Shown here one piece after another: positions 1 to 9,148 of a DNA stretch of 64,000 nt. Position 1 is the stretch's first letter. Each line of letters starts with the position of its first letter. The position numbers and the translations under genes are program-made. Under the pieces are notes generated by a model. That model ran no database searches and was not told the DNA's origin. It saw nothing but the letters and a program-made list of their open reading frames with translations. The DNA is from Granulicella sp. S156 (GTDB lineage Bacteria; Acidobacteriota; Terriglobia; Terriglobales; Acidobacteriaceae): contig NZ_LMUH01000022.1 in the NCBI RefSeq assembly GCF_009766105.1, positions 3,725-67,724 on the forward strand, read 5' to 3'.

Positions 1-1050
1 GGCATCCAGCAGCAGCTTCTTGGAGAACTCGACCGAGCCCATAGTCCGGTACTGTTCCGGGATACGCGCCCAGGCAAACATCGTTGCCTTAGGCAGATCA
101 ACGGCCCAGCCTAGCTTGTTCAGTCCTGGTACCAGCACATCTCGACGTGCCTTGTAGATATCGCGGATCTCCGCCACACAGTCTTGTGGGCCTTCGAGCG
201 CGGCAATCGACGCTACCTGGATTGGAGTAAAGGTCCCGTAGTCGAAGTAACTCTTGATCCGCCCCAGCGCTGCCACCAGTTTGGGGTTGCCGACCATAAA
301 GCCGACACGCCATCCGGGCATGTTGTAACTCTTCGAGAGCGTAAAGAACTCGACCGCAATGTCCTTGGCTCCAGGGACCTGCATGATGCTCGGCGCCTTA
401 TAGCCGTCGAATGTCAGGTCCGCATAGGCCAGATCGTGCACCAGGTAGATGCCCAACTCCTTGCATAGGGGCACAAGCCGTTCGAAAAATGAGAGGTCCA
501 CGCAAGCCGCGGTGGGGTTTGCGGGAAAATTCAGGATGAGCAACTTCGGCCGCGGCTCCATGCGCGGCAGCTCATATTCCAGTTTTTCCAATAGAGCGGC
601 CTGATCGACTCCATCCAACGCAATGCTCTGGATCTTCGATCCTGCAATGACCGGTCCGAAGATGTGAATGGGATAACTCGGATTCGGCACCGCGACCGTA
701 TCTTCGTCGTCAAGCAGGGCCAGGCAGAGATGCGCTATGCCCTCCTTCGATCCGATCGTGACGATCGCTTCCGTCTCCGGATTGAGGTCGACATCATAGC
801 GCCGCTTGTACCAGTCGCAGATCGCCTTTCGCAGCCTTGGTATTCCCCTTGAAAGGGAGTAACGATGCGTCCTCGTTCGTTGCGCCGCTTCGATGAGCTT
901 GTCGACGATGAACGCCGGTGTCGCTCCATCGGGATTCCCCATCCCGAAATCGATAATGTCTTCGCCCCGTTTGCGTGCTGCAGCCTTAAGCTCACTCGTA
1001 ATGTTGAATACATATGCCGGCAGACGTGTCAGCCGTCTAAACTCTTCCAT
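1..1050 (-). CDS. alaC: AlaC-type alanine-synthesising aminotransferase (3' end cut by window)
   Basis: PLP-dependent class I/II aminotransferase that makes alanine from pyruvate with glutamate as amino donor, in the cytosol. Reading the minus strand from the ATG at 1050 gives 350 residues open to the window edge. The N-terminus (MEEFRRLTRLPAYVF) and the stretches DFGMGNPDGATP, IGSKEG and VPNPSYPIHIFGPVIAG match the AlaC/YfdZ pattern known from E. coli. The PLP-lysine motif TLSKSYNMPGWRVGF is intact (codons around 295-345). The start is supported by a GGGGAG ribosome-binding sequence just upstream. About 40-60 C-terminal residues lie outside the window. It follows the GH31 gene on the same strand with about 80 bp between them; the link looks coincidental. 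LL-diaminopimelate aminotransferase is a related alternative, but the sequence is closer to AlaC. Confidence 0.88.
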   Translation of the reverse strand, partial: MEEFRRLTRLPAYVFNITSELKAAARKRGEDIIDFGMGNPDGATPAFIVDKLIEAAQRTRTHRYSLSRGIPRLRKAICDWYKRRYDVDLNPETEAIVTIGSKEGIAHLCLALLDDEDTVAVPNPSYPIHIFGPVIAGSKIQSIALDGVDQAALLEKLEYELPRMEPRPKLLILNFPANPTAACVDLSFFERLVPLCKELGIYLVHDLAYADLTFDGYKAPSIMQVPGAKDIAVEFFTLSKSYNMPGWRVGFMVGNPKLVAALGRIKSYFDYGTFTPIQVASIAALEGPQDCVAEIRDIYKARRDVLVPGLNKLGWAVDLPKATMFAWARIPEQYRTMGSVEFSKKLLLDA

Positions 1051-1128
1051 CTCGCTCCCCGCTTTTTATTAACTATATCCAGAACACCGGAGGAATGGGC
1101 TTGCTGTTTCTTTCCTGGTGCTTAGCTG

Positions 1129-3966
1129 TTACCTACCAGCCTCCGCCAATAGCCTCTGCGCTCTGGACATAGCATCCAACCGGCGCTGCTTCTCGGCCTT
1201 CATATCCATCCCAGCAGGACGCCAGGAACTGGTCGACTGATGCTTCACAAACTCCTCCAGGCGCGAGGCGTAGGTCGAGTCGATTGCCGTTATGGCGGCC
1301 TGTGCTTTAGGCAACAACTGACGAAGGTTGGCCATCTCTTCCTGGGCTGTCTCTGGGTGATAGCTCAGGCGATCGCCAGTCTGCATGGCCTCAACGAGGG
1401 CATCCGGCGGATCAGAGAGCGGCCAGGTCTGCTGAATGGCGTCATAAGCGCCGCGCAGCCGTGTCATCTTCCCGGCAAAGCCGTCCAGTTCACCACGCCG
1501 CGCAGTCATTCCCGCCGTCCTGCGCACCTCGACCGCCACTCTGCCCCTCACGCTTTCACTGGGCACGGGAATCGTCGTAGTCAGCGTATTGCCTTCAAAG
1601 GACCAGCCCCCTTTGCCTGTGCTGCTGGCGTGCTTAACCGCAACGCCATTGACTGTGACGGAAGCCGGCGGCCAGTCGGCGGGCAGGCGCAACTCGAAGC
1701 CGCGAGCCTTCGGCATTCCTGGATAGCCGCCCTCAACGGGACCGATCTCAACGCGCAGGGTGTCGCCAGTTTGCGCAGCCTTGATGGGCGTGCGCGCAAA
1801 GACGCCGTGCTGGTACTCGACCGAGACGCCGGAGTCCTCATAGACGGAGTAGCTGGAAACGGTCCCCGGCGCCAGCGGCCAGACGTTCACGATGAGTGGA
1901 TCGACGGGTTTTTCTCCGGTGTAGCGCATGGGGGGCTGCATCGGAACGATGGCTCCGGCGCGCAGGTAGACGGGCGTTTGCTCGATGGAGAAGTTACGAT
2001 CCATGCTGACGGGACCGGTGAAGTGCTTGCCGGTGGGCCACTCGATCCACTCGCCCTCTGGCAACCACACCTTTTCCGTAGCCAGGCCGCTGGTCTTGTC
2101 CGCTGGCGTCGTCACCGGCGCGGCCAGCATCTCGTCGCCAAAGAGATACTCACCCTTACTCTCATACGAGGCTGCGTCTTGAGGCCAGTCGTAGTAGAGC
2201 GGGCGGAAGAAGGCTACGCCGGTGTCATACGTGCGTCGCGCCTCGGTGTAGAGGTACGGCTCAAGGGCGTAGCGCAACTGAAAGGCAGAGCGCAGGACAG
2301 ACGAATAGGGCTCTGGATAGGCCCAGACGCGGCGCTCGCTGCCGGGATTTTTGGTGGTGTGGGTGCGCAGAATAGGGCTGAAGGCTCCGAACTGCACCCA
2401 ACGGGTGTAGAGCTCGGGCTCAACGGCGCCAGGCTGGTGGCCGCCGATGTCGTGGCTCCAATAGGCGTACCCGACGTTGGCCGCCGTTGCTGTAAACCAG
2501 GGCTGGAAGGCCAGCGAATCCCACACGGAGATCGTGTCGCCTGAGAACCCGATCTGGTAGCGATGATTCCCCAGGCCGCCCCAGCGGTGGAAGAGCAATG
2601 GCCGCGCGCCTTCGCGCTGCTGGTCGGTAAAGTGGAGGTAGTTGAGCCACCAGGTGTTGTTCACACCGGGTAGTTTGGTGTCGTGGTCCTGCTGCCAGTC
2701 CAGCCACCAGAAGTTGATGCCCTCTTTCTCGAGCGGATGAAGGACCAGGTTGAAGTAATTGCTCACCCAGAACTTGTTGGTGGGGTCGAAGGGTACGTAC
2801 TTCTTCGTCGCCGGATCGATACCCATGGCATGCGCCATGGCGGGATACGCCTGCTCCCACGGTTCGATACCCGAAGCCGGATGCAGATTGAGCGTGGTCT
2901 TGAGACCTTCTTCATGCAGATTCTTGAGAAACGGCTCCGGATCGGGAAAGAGCGTTTTGTTCCAGGTGTAGCCGGTCCAGCCAAGGTCGTAACCTGCCTG
3001 ATCCTTTTCGCCAAGGGCTCTGAGTTGCGGCTTGCCGATGTGCCACCCCATGTCGATCACCAGCACATCGAGCGGCACATCGTTCTCGTGAAAACCTTTT
3101 ACGAGCTCATCGAGCTCCTGGTCGGTGTAGTCCCAATAGCGTGACCACCAGGCGCCAAAGGCAAAGCGCGGCGGCAGTGGAATACGGCCTGCCACGCGCA
3201 CATAGTCGCCAAGCGCCTTGCGGTAGTCGTGACCATAGCCGAAGAAGTACAAGTCCTGCCGCTCGCCGGCGGGACGCTCCATCACCCAGGGCCAGGGACT
3301 CTTCTCCCCTTCTTTGAAGCTGAAGTCTGTGGAGTCGAAGAGAGGACGTGTCGAGTCGTCGACCAGCGCCCATCCGGAGCGGGAGACCAGGCCCGGCTCG
3401 ATCGGCTCCGGGGTCTTCGCGCCAACGGCTCCATCGAGCGTGCGCGTGGTTCCCTGCAGGTTCTCCGGATCGGCAAGACCCGGATGCCAGACCACATCCT
3501 TGCCGTCCACCGTGAGCTTTATGGTGAGGTTGTTGGCTGAAAACCGGTTGTCGGCACCCGGCGTCGATACCGAAGTGTAGGTAAGTGTCAGCGCACTTGT
3601 CCTGATGGTGAGACGCTGGCCGGCGTCCGTCTTCTCCAACTGATATTCAAATTTCGGAGCCGGCAACCGCCGGTTCAGAAACACAAACGAAGCGTGGTCT
3701 TCGAACTTCCCATCCGCTGCCCACTCCATGCGTATCAATTCAGGAGTCAGTACAGTAAACCTCGCATTGGTCAGCGTAATCACGGCCTTGGGGTCGGCCA
3801 CCGGATTGACCGCCTCCCCAAGGACCTTCGGCGGCATCGCCGAAGCTGCCACGACCGGCGGTTCTGCGACTCTTTCAGCTCCGGGCACAGCCGTCTGCGC
3901 CGCCAACCCGACACTTACTCCGATTGCAAGACAGCTTGCTGCGATGCGATGCAAAACAATGCGCAC
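1129..3966 (-). CDS. secreted GH31 alpha-glycosidase (alpha-glucosidase/alpha-xylosidase type)
   Basis: Family 31 retaining alpha-glycosidase, probably periplasmic or exported, acting on alpha-glucosides or alpha-xylosides. The 945-residue product begins with a signal peptide (hydrophobic stretch about 10-24, then AAQ). An N-terminal beta-sandwich precedes a TIM barrel starting near residue 265 (FAFGAWWSRYWDY). The catalytic nucleophile is Asp423 in WWLDWQQD and the acid/base is Asp477 in GFSGDT, both as expected for GH31. Beta-sandwich domains follow, and the last ~120 residues are helical and unassigned. The start is GTG at 3966, preceded by AGGAGAATC at good spacing. It lies upstream of alaC on the same strand; upstream of it is about 500 bp with no confident gene. 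The exact substrate cannot be read from the sequence. Confidence 0.9.
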   Translation of the reverse strand: MRIVLHRIAASCLAIGVSVGLAAQTAVPGAERVAEPPVVAASAMPPKVLGEAVNPVADPKAVITLTNARFTVLTPELIRMEWAADGKFEDHASFVFLNRRLPAPKFEYQLEKTDAGQRLTIRTSALTLTYTSVSTPGADNRFSANNLTIKLTVDGKDVVWHPGLADPENLQGTTRTLDGAVGAKTPEPIEPGLVSRSGWALVDDSTRPLFDSTDFSFKEGEKSPWPWVMERPAGERQDLYFFGYGHDYRKALGDYVRVAGRIPLPPRFAFGAWWSRYWDYTDQELDELVKGFHENDVPLDVLVIDMGWHIGKPQLRALGEKDQAGYDLGWTGYTWNKTLFPDPEPFLKNLHEEGLKTTLNLHPASGIEPWEQAYPAMAHAMGIDPATKKYVPFDPTNKFWVSNYFNLVLHPLEKEGINFWWLDWQQDHDTKLPGVNNTWWLNYLHFTDQQREGARPLLFHRWGGLGNHRYQIGFSGDTISVWDSLAFQPWFTATAANVGYAYWSHDIGGHQPGAVEPELYTRWVQFGAFSPILRTHTTKNPGSERRVWAYPEPYSSVLRSAFQLRYALEPYLYTEARRTYDTGVAFFRPLYYDWPQDAASYESKGEYLFGDEMLAAPVTTPADKTSGLATEKVWLPEGEWIEWPTGKHFTGPVSMDRNFSIEQTPVYLRAGAIVPMQPPMRYTGEKPVDPLIVNVWPLAPGTVSSYSVYEDSGVSVEYQHGVFARTPIKAAQTGDTLRVEIGPVEGGYPGMPKARGFELRLPADWPPASVTVNGVAVKHASSTGKGGWSFEGNTLTTTIPVPSESVRGRVAVEVRRTAGMTARRGELDGFAGKMTRLRGAYDAIQQTWPLSDPPDALVEAMQTGDRLSYHPETAQEEMANLRQLLPKAQAAITAIDSTYASRLEEFVKHQSTSSWRPAGMDMKAEKQRRLDAMSRAQRLLAEAGR

Positions 3967-4163
3967 ACGATTCTCCTGTTTCTACTTTACCGAGAGGAGC
4001 ATCCATCTAACCCCACTGACCTCAGCACTGCCTATTTGGATTGGCCGGATGGATACTGACAATCACATCCGTTATAGAACGAAGATGGCCCAGGCAAGAA
4101 ACTGACCGGGCTAGTGGAGACTGTATCTGAAAATCGAGCAGGGAGAATCGTAGGTGCAGTAGT

Positions 4164-4322
4164 TTAGAGCGACTCGTCGTCGAAGGTAGGTACAACCGAC
4201 CGGTGCCGGCTACCGCGTCGGAGCCAATACACCGCTAGTCCAATCAGAATCCAGAGGAAGCCAAGGATCTGCTCGTCAAGGTAATCGCATTTGGCAATGA
4301 AAGCGCCATGCACCGTTTCCAC
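4164..4322 (-). pseudogene. possible C-terminal remnant of a membrane transporter
   Basis: A 52-codon minus-strand reading from a GTG at 4322 to TAA at 4164 encodes one hydrophobic helix (ILGFLWILIGLAVYWL) followed by a basic RRGSRHR patch and an acidic tail. This resembles the last helix and tail of APC-type amino acid permeases. An in-frame stop lies about 18 codons upstream of the GTG, so no full transporter is present. It could be a decayed gene end, a very small membrane protein or chance. The rest of 3967-4494 holds no recognisable gene; it contains the upstream region of the GH31 gene. Confidence 0.25.
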
Positions 4323-4494
4323 AATGCGAAAGCCGAACCGCAACAGACGTATTGCCTCTGTTTCGGTCCGGCCTCAAATGTACTGCCCACCCTTTGTCTC
4401 AACGAGATGATCAGGGTAATGCAGCGATTCTCAGCAGTGGTCAGCGGATCTGATCATCCTGCCAACCATGCTGTCTACGGTATTGAAACTCGAT

Positions 4495-6381
4495 CTATGC
4501 ACCACTGCTCTTCAGTTTGCGCAATGCAGTGATCAAGGCATCCACGTCTTCATCATTGTTATAGAGCGCCAGCGAAGGACGCACAGAGGTTTCGACTCCA
4601 AACCGACGTAGAGCAGGCTGTGCGCAATGGTGACCGGAACGCACAGCGATCCCTTCGCGGTTAAGCGCTGCCCCAACCTCTTCGGTGCGAAAACCATCCA
4701 GAACAAACGAGAGAACGCTGGCCTTCTCCTTAGCCGTTCCAATCAAACGCAAACCAGGAATCGTTAGCAACCCCTTCGTCGCATAGATCAAAAGGTCATG
4801 TTCATAGCGAGCGATATTCTCCATGCCAAGTTGTTCCACATAGTCGATGGCGGCACCAAGTCCAACCGCATCGGCGATGTTTCCCGTTCCTGCCTCGAAA
4901 CGTGCCGGTGGCGCATGATAGATCGTCTTCTCGAAAGTAACGTCAACGATCATATTTCCGCCGCCCTGCCAGGGAGGTGTGTCTGCCAGCGCGTCGGGTT
5001 TGCCGTAGAGCACGCCAATACCCGTAGGCCCAAATACCTTATGGCCGGAGAACACGTAGAAGTCGCAATCGAGCGCCTGTACGTCCGTGCGCAAGTGCGA
5101 CACCGCCTGCGCTCCATCCACCAGGACGCGTGCTCCATAGCGATGGGCCATCTGGACCATCTGGCGGACGGGCGTGATTGTGCCCAGGGCATTTGAGACC
5201 TGTGTCACCGACACGAGACGTGTCTTCGGACCGAGTAGCTTCTCAAACTCATCGAGCAGAATCTGTCCGTCGTCATCCACGGGAGCCACACGCAGACGCG
5301 CGCCTGTCTCCGCAGCGAGCATCTGCCAGGGAACGATGTTCGCGTGGTGTTCGATCCAGCTGATGACGATCTCGTCATCCTTCGCAATGTGCCGCCGTCC
5401 CCAGCTCTGCGCCACCAGATTGATTGCCTCAGTTGCACCGCGGACAAAGACAACCTCTTTCACGGAAGAGGCATTGATAAAGCGCGCTACCTTTTCGCGA
5501 GCATCCTCATAAGCATCGGTGGCCCGGGCCGCAAGCTCATGCGCCGCACGATGAATATTTGAATTCTCATGCTCATAGAAATATGAGATGCGATCAATCA
5601 CGCTCTGCGGCTTCTGCGTCGTCGCTGCATTATCCAGCCAGATGAGGGGCTTGCCATGCACCCGCTCCTGCAGAATCGGAAAATCCCGCCGCACCGCCCC
5701 CACATCGAACTGCTTGCGAGGGAGTTGCAGGTCCGGCAGTAGCGAAGGAGAGATGCTCGCAGCACTTACTGGAGCAGCTGTGGCCGTCGTCGGCTTTGAA
5801 AGCGCACCGGCGTCCTCCAGGAAGTACAAGGAAGAGACCGAATTCAAAGCCGCCATCACGTCGTCCTCAGTCGGAAACGTAGCCAAAGGCGCAGTGGCAG
5901 GGAGCACAGATTCGAACAGAGGAAATGGGGATTCGAACGAAGGCAGTGACTGCGCGAACGGAGATGAAGAATCACCCGTCGGAAGACTCTGTGCCCTATC
6001 CCTCGGCAACCCCTGATCAAAATACGGCCCGGAAGTCGCAGGAGCTGGAGCCGCTGCAACCTCAGGCTGATACGACGAAGCGCCGCCCCCTGAGAGTCGC
6101 TGCAAGTCAGCTTCGCTGGGAAGCTTGTCTGCCGACGGAACAGCAAGTATCGAAGACGGGGTAGCGCCGAATTGCGGAGCCATACTCGGCACCGTCACGG
6201 CAGATTGCGCGCCGCCAAACTGCCCCGCCTGCCCAGGAAGCGCACGAAAGAATTCGTTTGCCATCTGGGCTAAGGCGGTAACGTCCGGCAGGCCCGCCGA
6301 TGCGGGAGGCAGTGCACCACCCGCATCCTCAGTCATGAGCGGCGAAAAGATTCCGGCTTTGTCCTGATCACTTGTACTCAT
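4495..6381 (-). CDS. family 2A encapsulin cargo: cysteine desulfurase with long disordered N-terminal targeting domain
   Basis: SufS-like PLP enzyme that takes sulfur from L-cysteine, here as cargo of the adjacent encapsulin shell. The product is 628 residues against about 405 for ordinary SufS. Residues 1 to about 225 are rich in Pro, Ser, Ala and Gly with recurring short LP and FP segments (LPDVTALAQMANEFFRALPG, LPSEADLQRL, FPTEDDVMAAL), as in the disordered cargo-loading domains of family 2A systems. The catalytic part follows: WLDNAATTQKP, PLP lysine 448 in FSGHKVFGPTG and active-site Cys586 in RSGHHCAQP. I chose ATG 6381, with GAGGT about 10 bases upstream, rather than TTG at 6399. The gene overlaps the shell gene by 14 bp, so translation is probably coupled. 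No rhodanese or serine acetyltransferase gene lies next to it. Confidence 0.93.
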   Translation of the reverse strand: MSTSDQDKAGIFSPLMTEDAGGALPPASAGLPDVTALAQMANEFFRALPGQAGQFGGAQSAVTVPSMAPQFGATPSSILAVPSADKLPSEADLQRLSGGGASSYQPEVAAAPAPATSGPYFDQGLPRDRAQSLPTGDSSSPFAQSLPSFESPFPLFESVLPATAPLATFPTEDDVMAALNSVSSLYFLEDAGALSKPTTATAAPVSAASISPSLLPDLQLPRKQFDVGAVRRDFPILQERVHGKPLIWLDNAATTQKPQSVIDRISYFYEHENSNIHRAAHELAARATDAYEDAREKVARFINASSVKEVVFVRGATEAINLVAQSWGRRHIAKDDEIVISWIEHHANIVPWQMLAAETGARLRVAPVDDDGQILLDEFEKLLGPKTRLVSVTQVSNALGTITPVRQMVQMAHRYGARVLVDGAQAVSHLRTDVQALDCDFYVFSGHKVFGPTGIGVLYGKPDALADTPPWQGGGNMIVDVTFEKTIYHAPPARFEAGTGNIADAVGLGAAIDYVEQLGMENIARYEHDLLIYATKGLLTIPGLRLIGTAKEKASVLSFVLDGFRTEEVGAALNREGIAVRSGHHCAQPALRRFGVETSVRPSLALYNNDEDVDALITALRKLKSSGA

Positions 6382-7285
6382 GATAATGGCCGACCTCAAC
6401 GTTCTCGAGCACGCCTAAGGCGTCCTCGGTGAGCACCGCCGCCGAGCAATAGAGCGAGACAAGATACGAGGCGATGGAGTTGCGATCAATTCCCATGAAA
6501 CGCACCGAGAGACCAGGAGTCTGTTCACCCGGCAGCCCAGGCTGGAACAATCCAACCACGCCCTGCTTCTTCTCGCCCGTGCGCAGCAAAAGGATATTCG
6601 TCTTGCCTGCGGCATCCACGGCCAGCTTGTCCGAGGGCACCAGCGGCAGGCCGCGCCACGTAAGGAACGGTGAACCGAAAATCGTTGTCGTTGGTGGAGG
6701 AACTCCGCGGCGGGTGCACTCACGTCCGAAGGCCGCAATGGCATTAGGGTGAGCCAGGAAGAATGCCGGTTCTTTCCATACCTTTGCGATCAATTCATCC
6801 AGATCGTCAGGGGTGGGAGCTCCCTTGCGCGTCTTCACCTTAAAGGCCTGATCCACATTCTTCAGCAGGCCATACTCCGCGTTATTGATAAGCTCGCTCT
6901 CCTGCCGTTCCTTTACCTTCTCCACTGTCAGCCGCAACTGCTCACGGATCTGGTCGTGGGGATGGCTGTAGAGGTCAGAGACGCGCGTATGCACATCCAC
7001 CACGGTTGAGATCGAACTCAGTGTGTACTCACGAGGCTTCTCAATATAGTCGACAAAAGTCTCCGGCAGCTTCCGTTCATCGCGGTTCCCACAAGCGACT
7101 TCGATATCAGTGTCGTTTTTAACCTTGTTGACGCGATAGGTTCCCGACTCCACCGGAACCCATGAGAGTAGCTGTACAAGCCAGCGCGGTGTAATGGCAC
7201 TGAGTTGAGGAGCTGTTTTTGTAGTGTTCGCTAGTTGGCGTGCTGCTACGTCGCCAACTGCACGACGATTCTCATTTGTGGCCAC
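6368..7285 (-). CDS. family 2A encapsulin shell protein (SrpI-like)
   Basis: HK97-fold shell protein that self-assembles into an icosahedral nanocompartment. The 305-residue product fits the family 2A length and lacks the cyclic-nucleotide-binding insertion of family 2B. Recognisable segments are the N-terminal arm (ARQLANTTKTAPQLSAITPRWL), the spine-helix region (THVSDLYSHP-like, then DQIREQLRLTVEKVKERQE), NNAEYGLLKN, and the C-terminal part FMGIDRNSIASYLVSLYCSAAVL ending GHYHEYK. The start is GTG 7285, with AAGGAGC eight bases upstream. It is followed directly by its desulfurase cargo. In characterised 2A systems the shell with desulfurase stores sulfur under sulfur limitation; that role is inferred here. 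About 240 bp upstream carry no gene and presumably hold the promoter, but I see no convincing core promoter. Confidence 0.93.
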   Translation of the reverse strand: MATNENRRAVGDVAARQLANTTKTAPQLSAITPRWLVQLLSWVPVESGTYRVNKVKNDTDIEVACGNRDERKLPETFVDYIEKPREYTLSSISTVVDVHTRVSDLYSHPHDQIREQLRLTVEKVKERQESELINNAEYGLLKNVDQAFKVKTRKGAPTPDDLDELIAKVWKEPAFFLAHPNAIAAFGRECTRRGVPPPTTTIFGSPFLTWRGLPLVPSDKLAVDAAGKTNILLLRTGEKKQGVVGLFQPGLPGEQTPGLSVRFMGIDRNSIASYLVSLYCSAAVLTEDALGVLENVEVGHYHEYK

Positions 7286-7522
7286 GGGAGTTGCTCCTTT
7301 TTGGATACTGCGTGAGATGTTTTACCTCTGCTGGCGATCGGCTCCATGAGAGAGCGCGTCCTAGCAGCTTTATCAATTGCGATGATAGTCAGGGCTCGCC
7401 GTGGAGTGAATGATGAATCTGTTGTATTTTGGGAGAAATCAACCACAAAGACCTGTGATCTTAGGCCTTGACCTAAGAATATGAAGGCGATCGAAAGATT
7501 CGGCTCTAAGGGCCTAAATGAC

Positions 7523-7747
7523 TCAGGATTGGCCATCAACGTAGCCCATCGACAGCAGATCGTAGACCAAGTCCGAGCTGGCACCCGACCAGAGAGTATT
7601 TGGAACGTGGCTCTGCGTGATCCTGCTCGATTTGAGAATAAACGTTGGAGGATCTGAGCAATCGTCCAGAAAGGCAGCAAAGGTGGCGAGTAGCTGCTGC
7701 ACAATCGCCGTATCTCCATAGTCTGCCGTCGAAGCGTCATGCGACAT
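7523..7747 (-). CDS. small hypothetical ORF upstream of the encapsulin
   Basis: A 74-residue minus-strand reading from ATG 7745-7747. It is protein-like in composition, with a helical stretch (GDTAIVQQLLATFAAFLDDC) and a tail ending MGYVDGQS. I do not recognise it. The reading frame stays open upstream through a terminator hairpin, which counts against the longer versions. The purine-rich GCGGAG directly abuts the ATG, so the ribosome-binding site is poor. It could be a real small protein or a chance ORF between the monooxygenase terminator and the encapsulin operon. Confidence 0.25.
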   Translation of the reverse strand: MSHDASTADYGDTAIVQQLLATFAAFLDDCSDPPTFILKSSRITQSHVPNTLWSGASSDLVYDLLSMGYVDGQS

Positions 7748-7764
7748 CTCCGCGACCTGGGCGT

Positions 7765-7798
7765 AAAAAAGCCTCTGTGCTCTCGGGGAGAGAGCACA
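7765..7798 (-). terminator. rho-independent terminator of the FAD monooxygenase
   Basis: A perfect 9-bp stem (TGTGCTCTC with GAGAGCACA, 5-base loop) is followed, in the minus-strand direction, by a short spacer and six T residues (7765-7770). It lies 10 bp beyond the monooxygenase stop. Confidence 0.8.
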
Positions 7799-7808
7799 AG
7801 GGCTTGAT

Positions 7809-9143
7809 CTATCGGCGACTTGGCAGAGAGACTGCGCCCATAATAGCTTGCGTGGGCTCTCCGGCGTATTCGCTGAAGTGCGTCTCACCGATGTGCGCAA
7901 TATAGCCGTCGGGGCGAATCAGAATGCGTTGTCCTTCGATCGTGACAACCTCGGTTGCGCGGGATCCGCGCATGTGTTCGAAGAGCCTGCTACCGTCGTC
8001 GAGCCGGAGATCCGGCATGCGATCTCCGGGCAGCAAATTTCCCAGTGCATTGCCCGACGACAGAGAGCTGGATCGATAATGCAAGGCGAGTTGATTGGTC
8101 GCATCGCCGCGCTTGATTGACCGTGTCTGGTGCAGACGCTTGCTCAAACCCAATACAGCGGCGGCAATGGGCAGACGCTCGGATTCGTAGCTGTCGAGCA
8201 ATGAATCAGGTCCGCCGCGCAGGACGTGTGCCAGCTTCCAGCCCAGATTGTAGGCATCCTGCACGCCAGTGTTGAGACCCTGTCCCCCGGCCGGTGGATG
8301 CACGTGTGCGGCGTCTCCTGCCAGGAACACGCGGCCAACGCGATAGCGATTTACCATGCGGACTGCGGGCTGATAGATCGACTTCCAGACAATGCGGTCG
8401 ATGCGATGCCCGGTGGCCTTAAGTACTACGCCCTCGATATCTGCTCCTGCCAGTTCCCCTTTCGCGGTCAGTTGAAAAAGCGGTGTGTTCGGCAACGGGC
8501 AAAGCCCAATCACGCCACCTTTGACGAATGGCCAAAGATGCCAGTCGCGGCGATCAAGTCCAGCGATCTCGACGTCTGCGACGATCATGGGCTTTTCGTC
8601 GATCGCTTCGCCCTCCAGCTTGAGTCCAAGCGTTCTTCGCACTGTGCTGTGGCCGCCATCACATCCGATCAGGTAGTCCACTCTCACCGTTTCCCCGTTC
8701 GATAACGTAGCGTCAACGCCATCCTGATTCTGGTGGGCGTTGGTGATCGTCCGATTGAACTCAACTCGGCCACCGAGAGCCTGTAAACGCTCGCGCAAGA
8801 TTGCCTCGGTGCGCGATTGCGGCACCATCCAGAGGTTTGGATAAGGGGTGCTCTCAGTCGGCGGTTTGGAGGAGCCTAGCGAGCCTACGCGCATCGAAAG
8901 AGGGCCCAGGTGAATGCGTAGCTTTGGATAGCACCCACCGGCGGCGAGGATCGGCTCGATGATCCCGAGGTCATCGAAGATTTCGAGCGTTCGCGGTTGG
9001 AGGCCTTTGCCGCGCGAACCAGTGAAGGGTGTTTCCGCAGCCTCAATCAAGCGGCAGGGTATTCCCCGGCGTAAAAGGTCAAGCGCAAGCGTCAACCCGG
9101 TTGGTCCAGCTCCGACGATCAATACGTTTTTTGGGGGCATCAT
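7809..9143 (-). CDS. FAD-dependent aromatic-ring monooxygenase (PheA/TfdB/PgaE type)
   Basis: Flavoprotein hydroxylase of the UbiH/PheA/TfdB superfamily, cytosolic, using NAD(P)H and O2 to hydroxylate aromatic or polyketide-like substrates. The dinucleotide-binding motif VLIVGAGPTGLTLALDL is at the extreme N-terminus, DCDGGHST-like LIGCDGGHSTVRR lies mid-protein, and the second FAD motif FLAGDAAHVHPPAGGQGLNTGVQDAYNLGWKL follows. Length (445 residues) fits the short members lacking the thioredoxin-like C-terminal domain. The frame is open to 9242, but upstream ATGs overlap the operator and the TetR gene, so I take ATG 9143 (or the adjacent 9140). No clear ribosome-binding site exists, so the transcript may be nearly leaderless. 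Divergence from a TetR gene with shared palindromes suggests induction by its substrate or a toxic aromatic. Confidence 0.85.
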   Translation of the reverse strand: MMPPKNVLIVGAGPTGLTLALDLLRRGIPCRLIEAAETPFTGSRGKGLQPRTLEIFDDLGIIEPILAAGGCYPKLRIHLGPLSMRVGSLGSSKPPTESTPYPNLWMVPQSRTEAILRERLQALGGRVEFNRTITNAHQNQDGVDATLSNGETVRVDYLIGCDGGHSTVRRTLGLKLEGEAIDEKPMIVADVEIAGLDRRDWHLWPFVKGGVIGLCPLPNTPLFQLTAKGELAGADIEGVVLKATGHRIDRIVWKSIYQPAVRMVNRYRVGRVFLAGDAAHVHPPAGGQGLNTGVQDAYNLGWKLAHVLRGGPDSLLDSYESERLPIAAAVLGLSKRLHQTRSIKRGDATNQLALHYRSSSLSSGNALGNLLPGDRMPDLRLDDGSRLFEHMRGSRATEVVTIEGQRILIRPDGYIAHIGETHFSEYAGEPTQAIMGAVSLPSRR

Positions 9144-9148
9144 ATTAG

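Noticed and set aside
1240..2544. 434-codon plus-strand open frame
   Set aside because: Antisense to the GH31 gene, whose catalytic motifs are intact in the minus frame.
7246..7797. 183-codon minus-strand frame across the encapsulin upstream region
   Set aside because: It starts within the terminator hairpin and runs through the encapsulin promoter region into the shell gene in another frame; composition is not protein-like.
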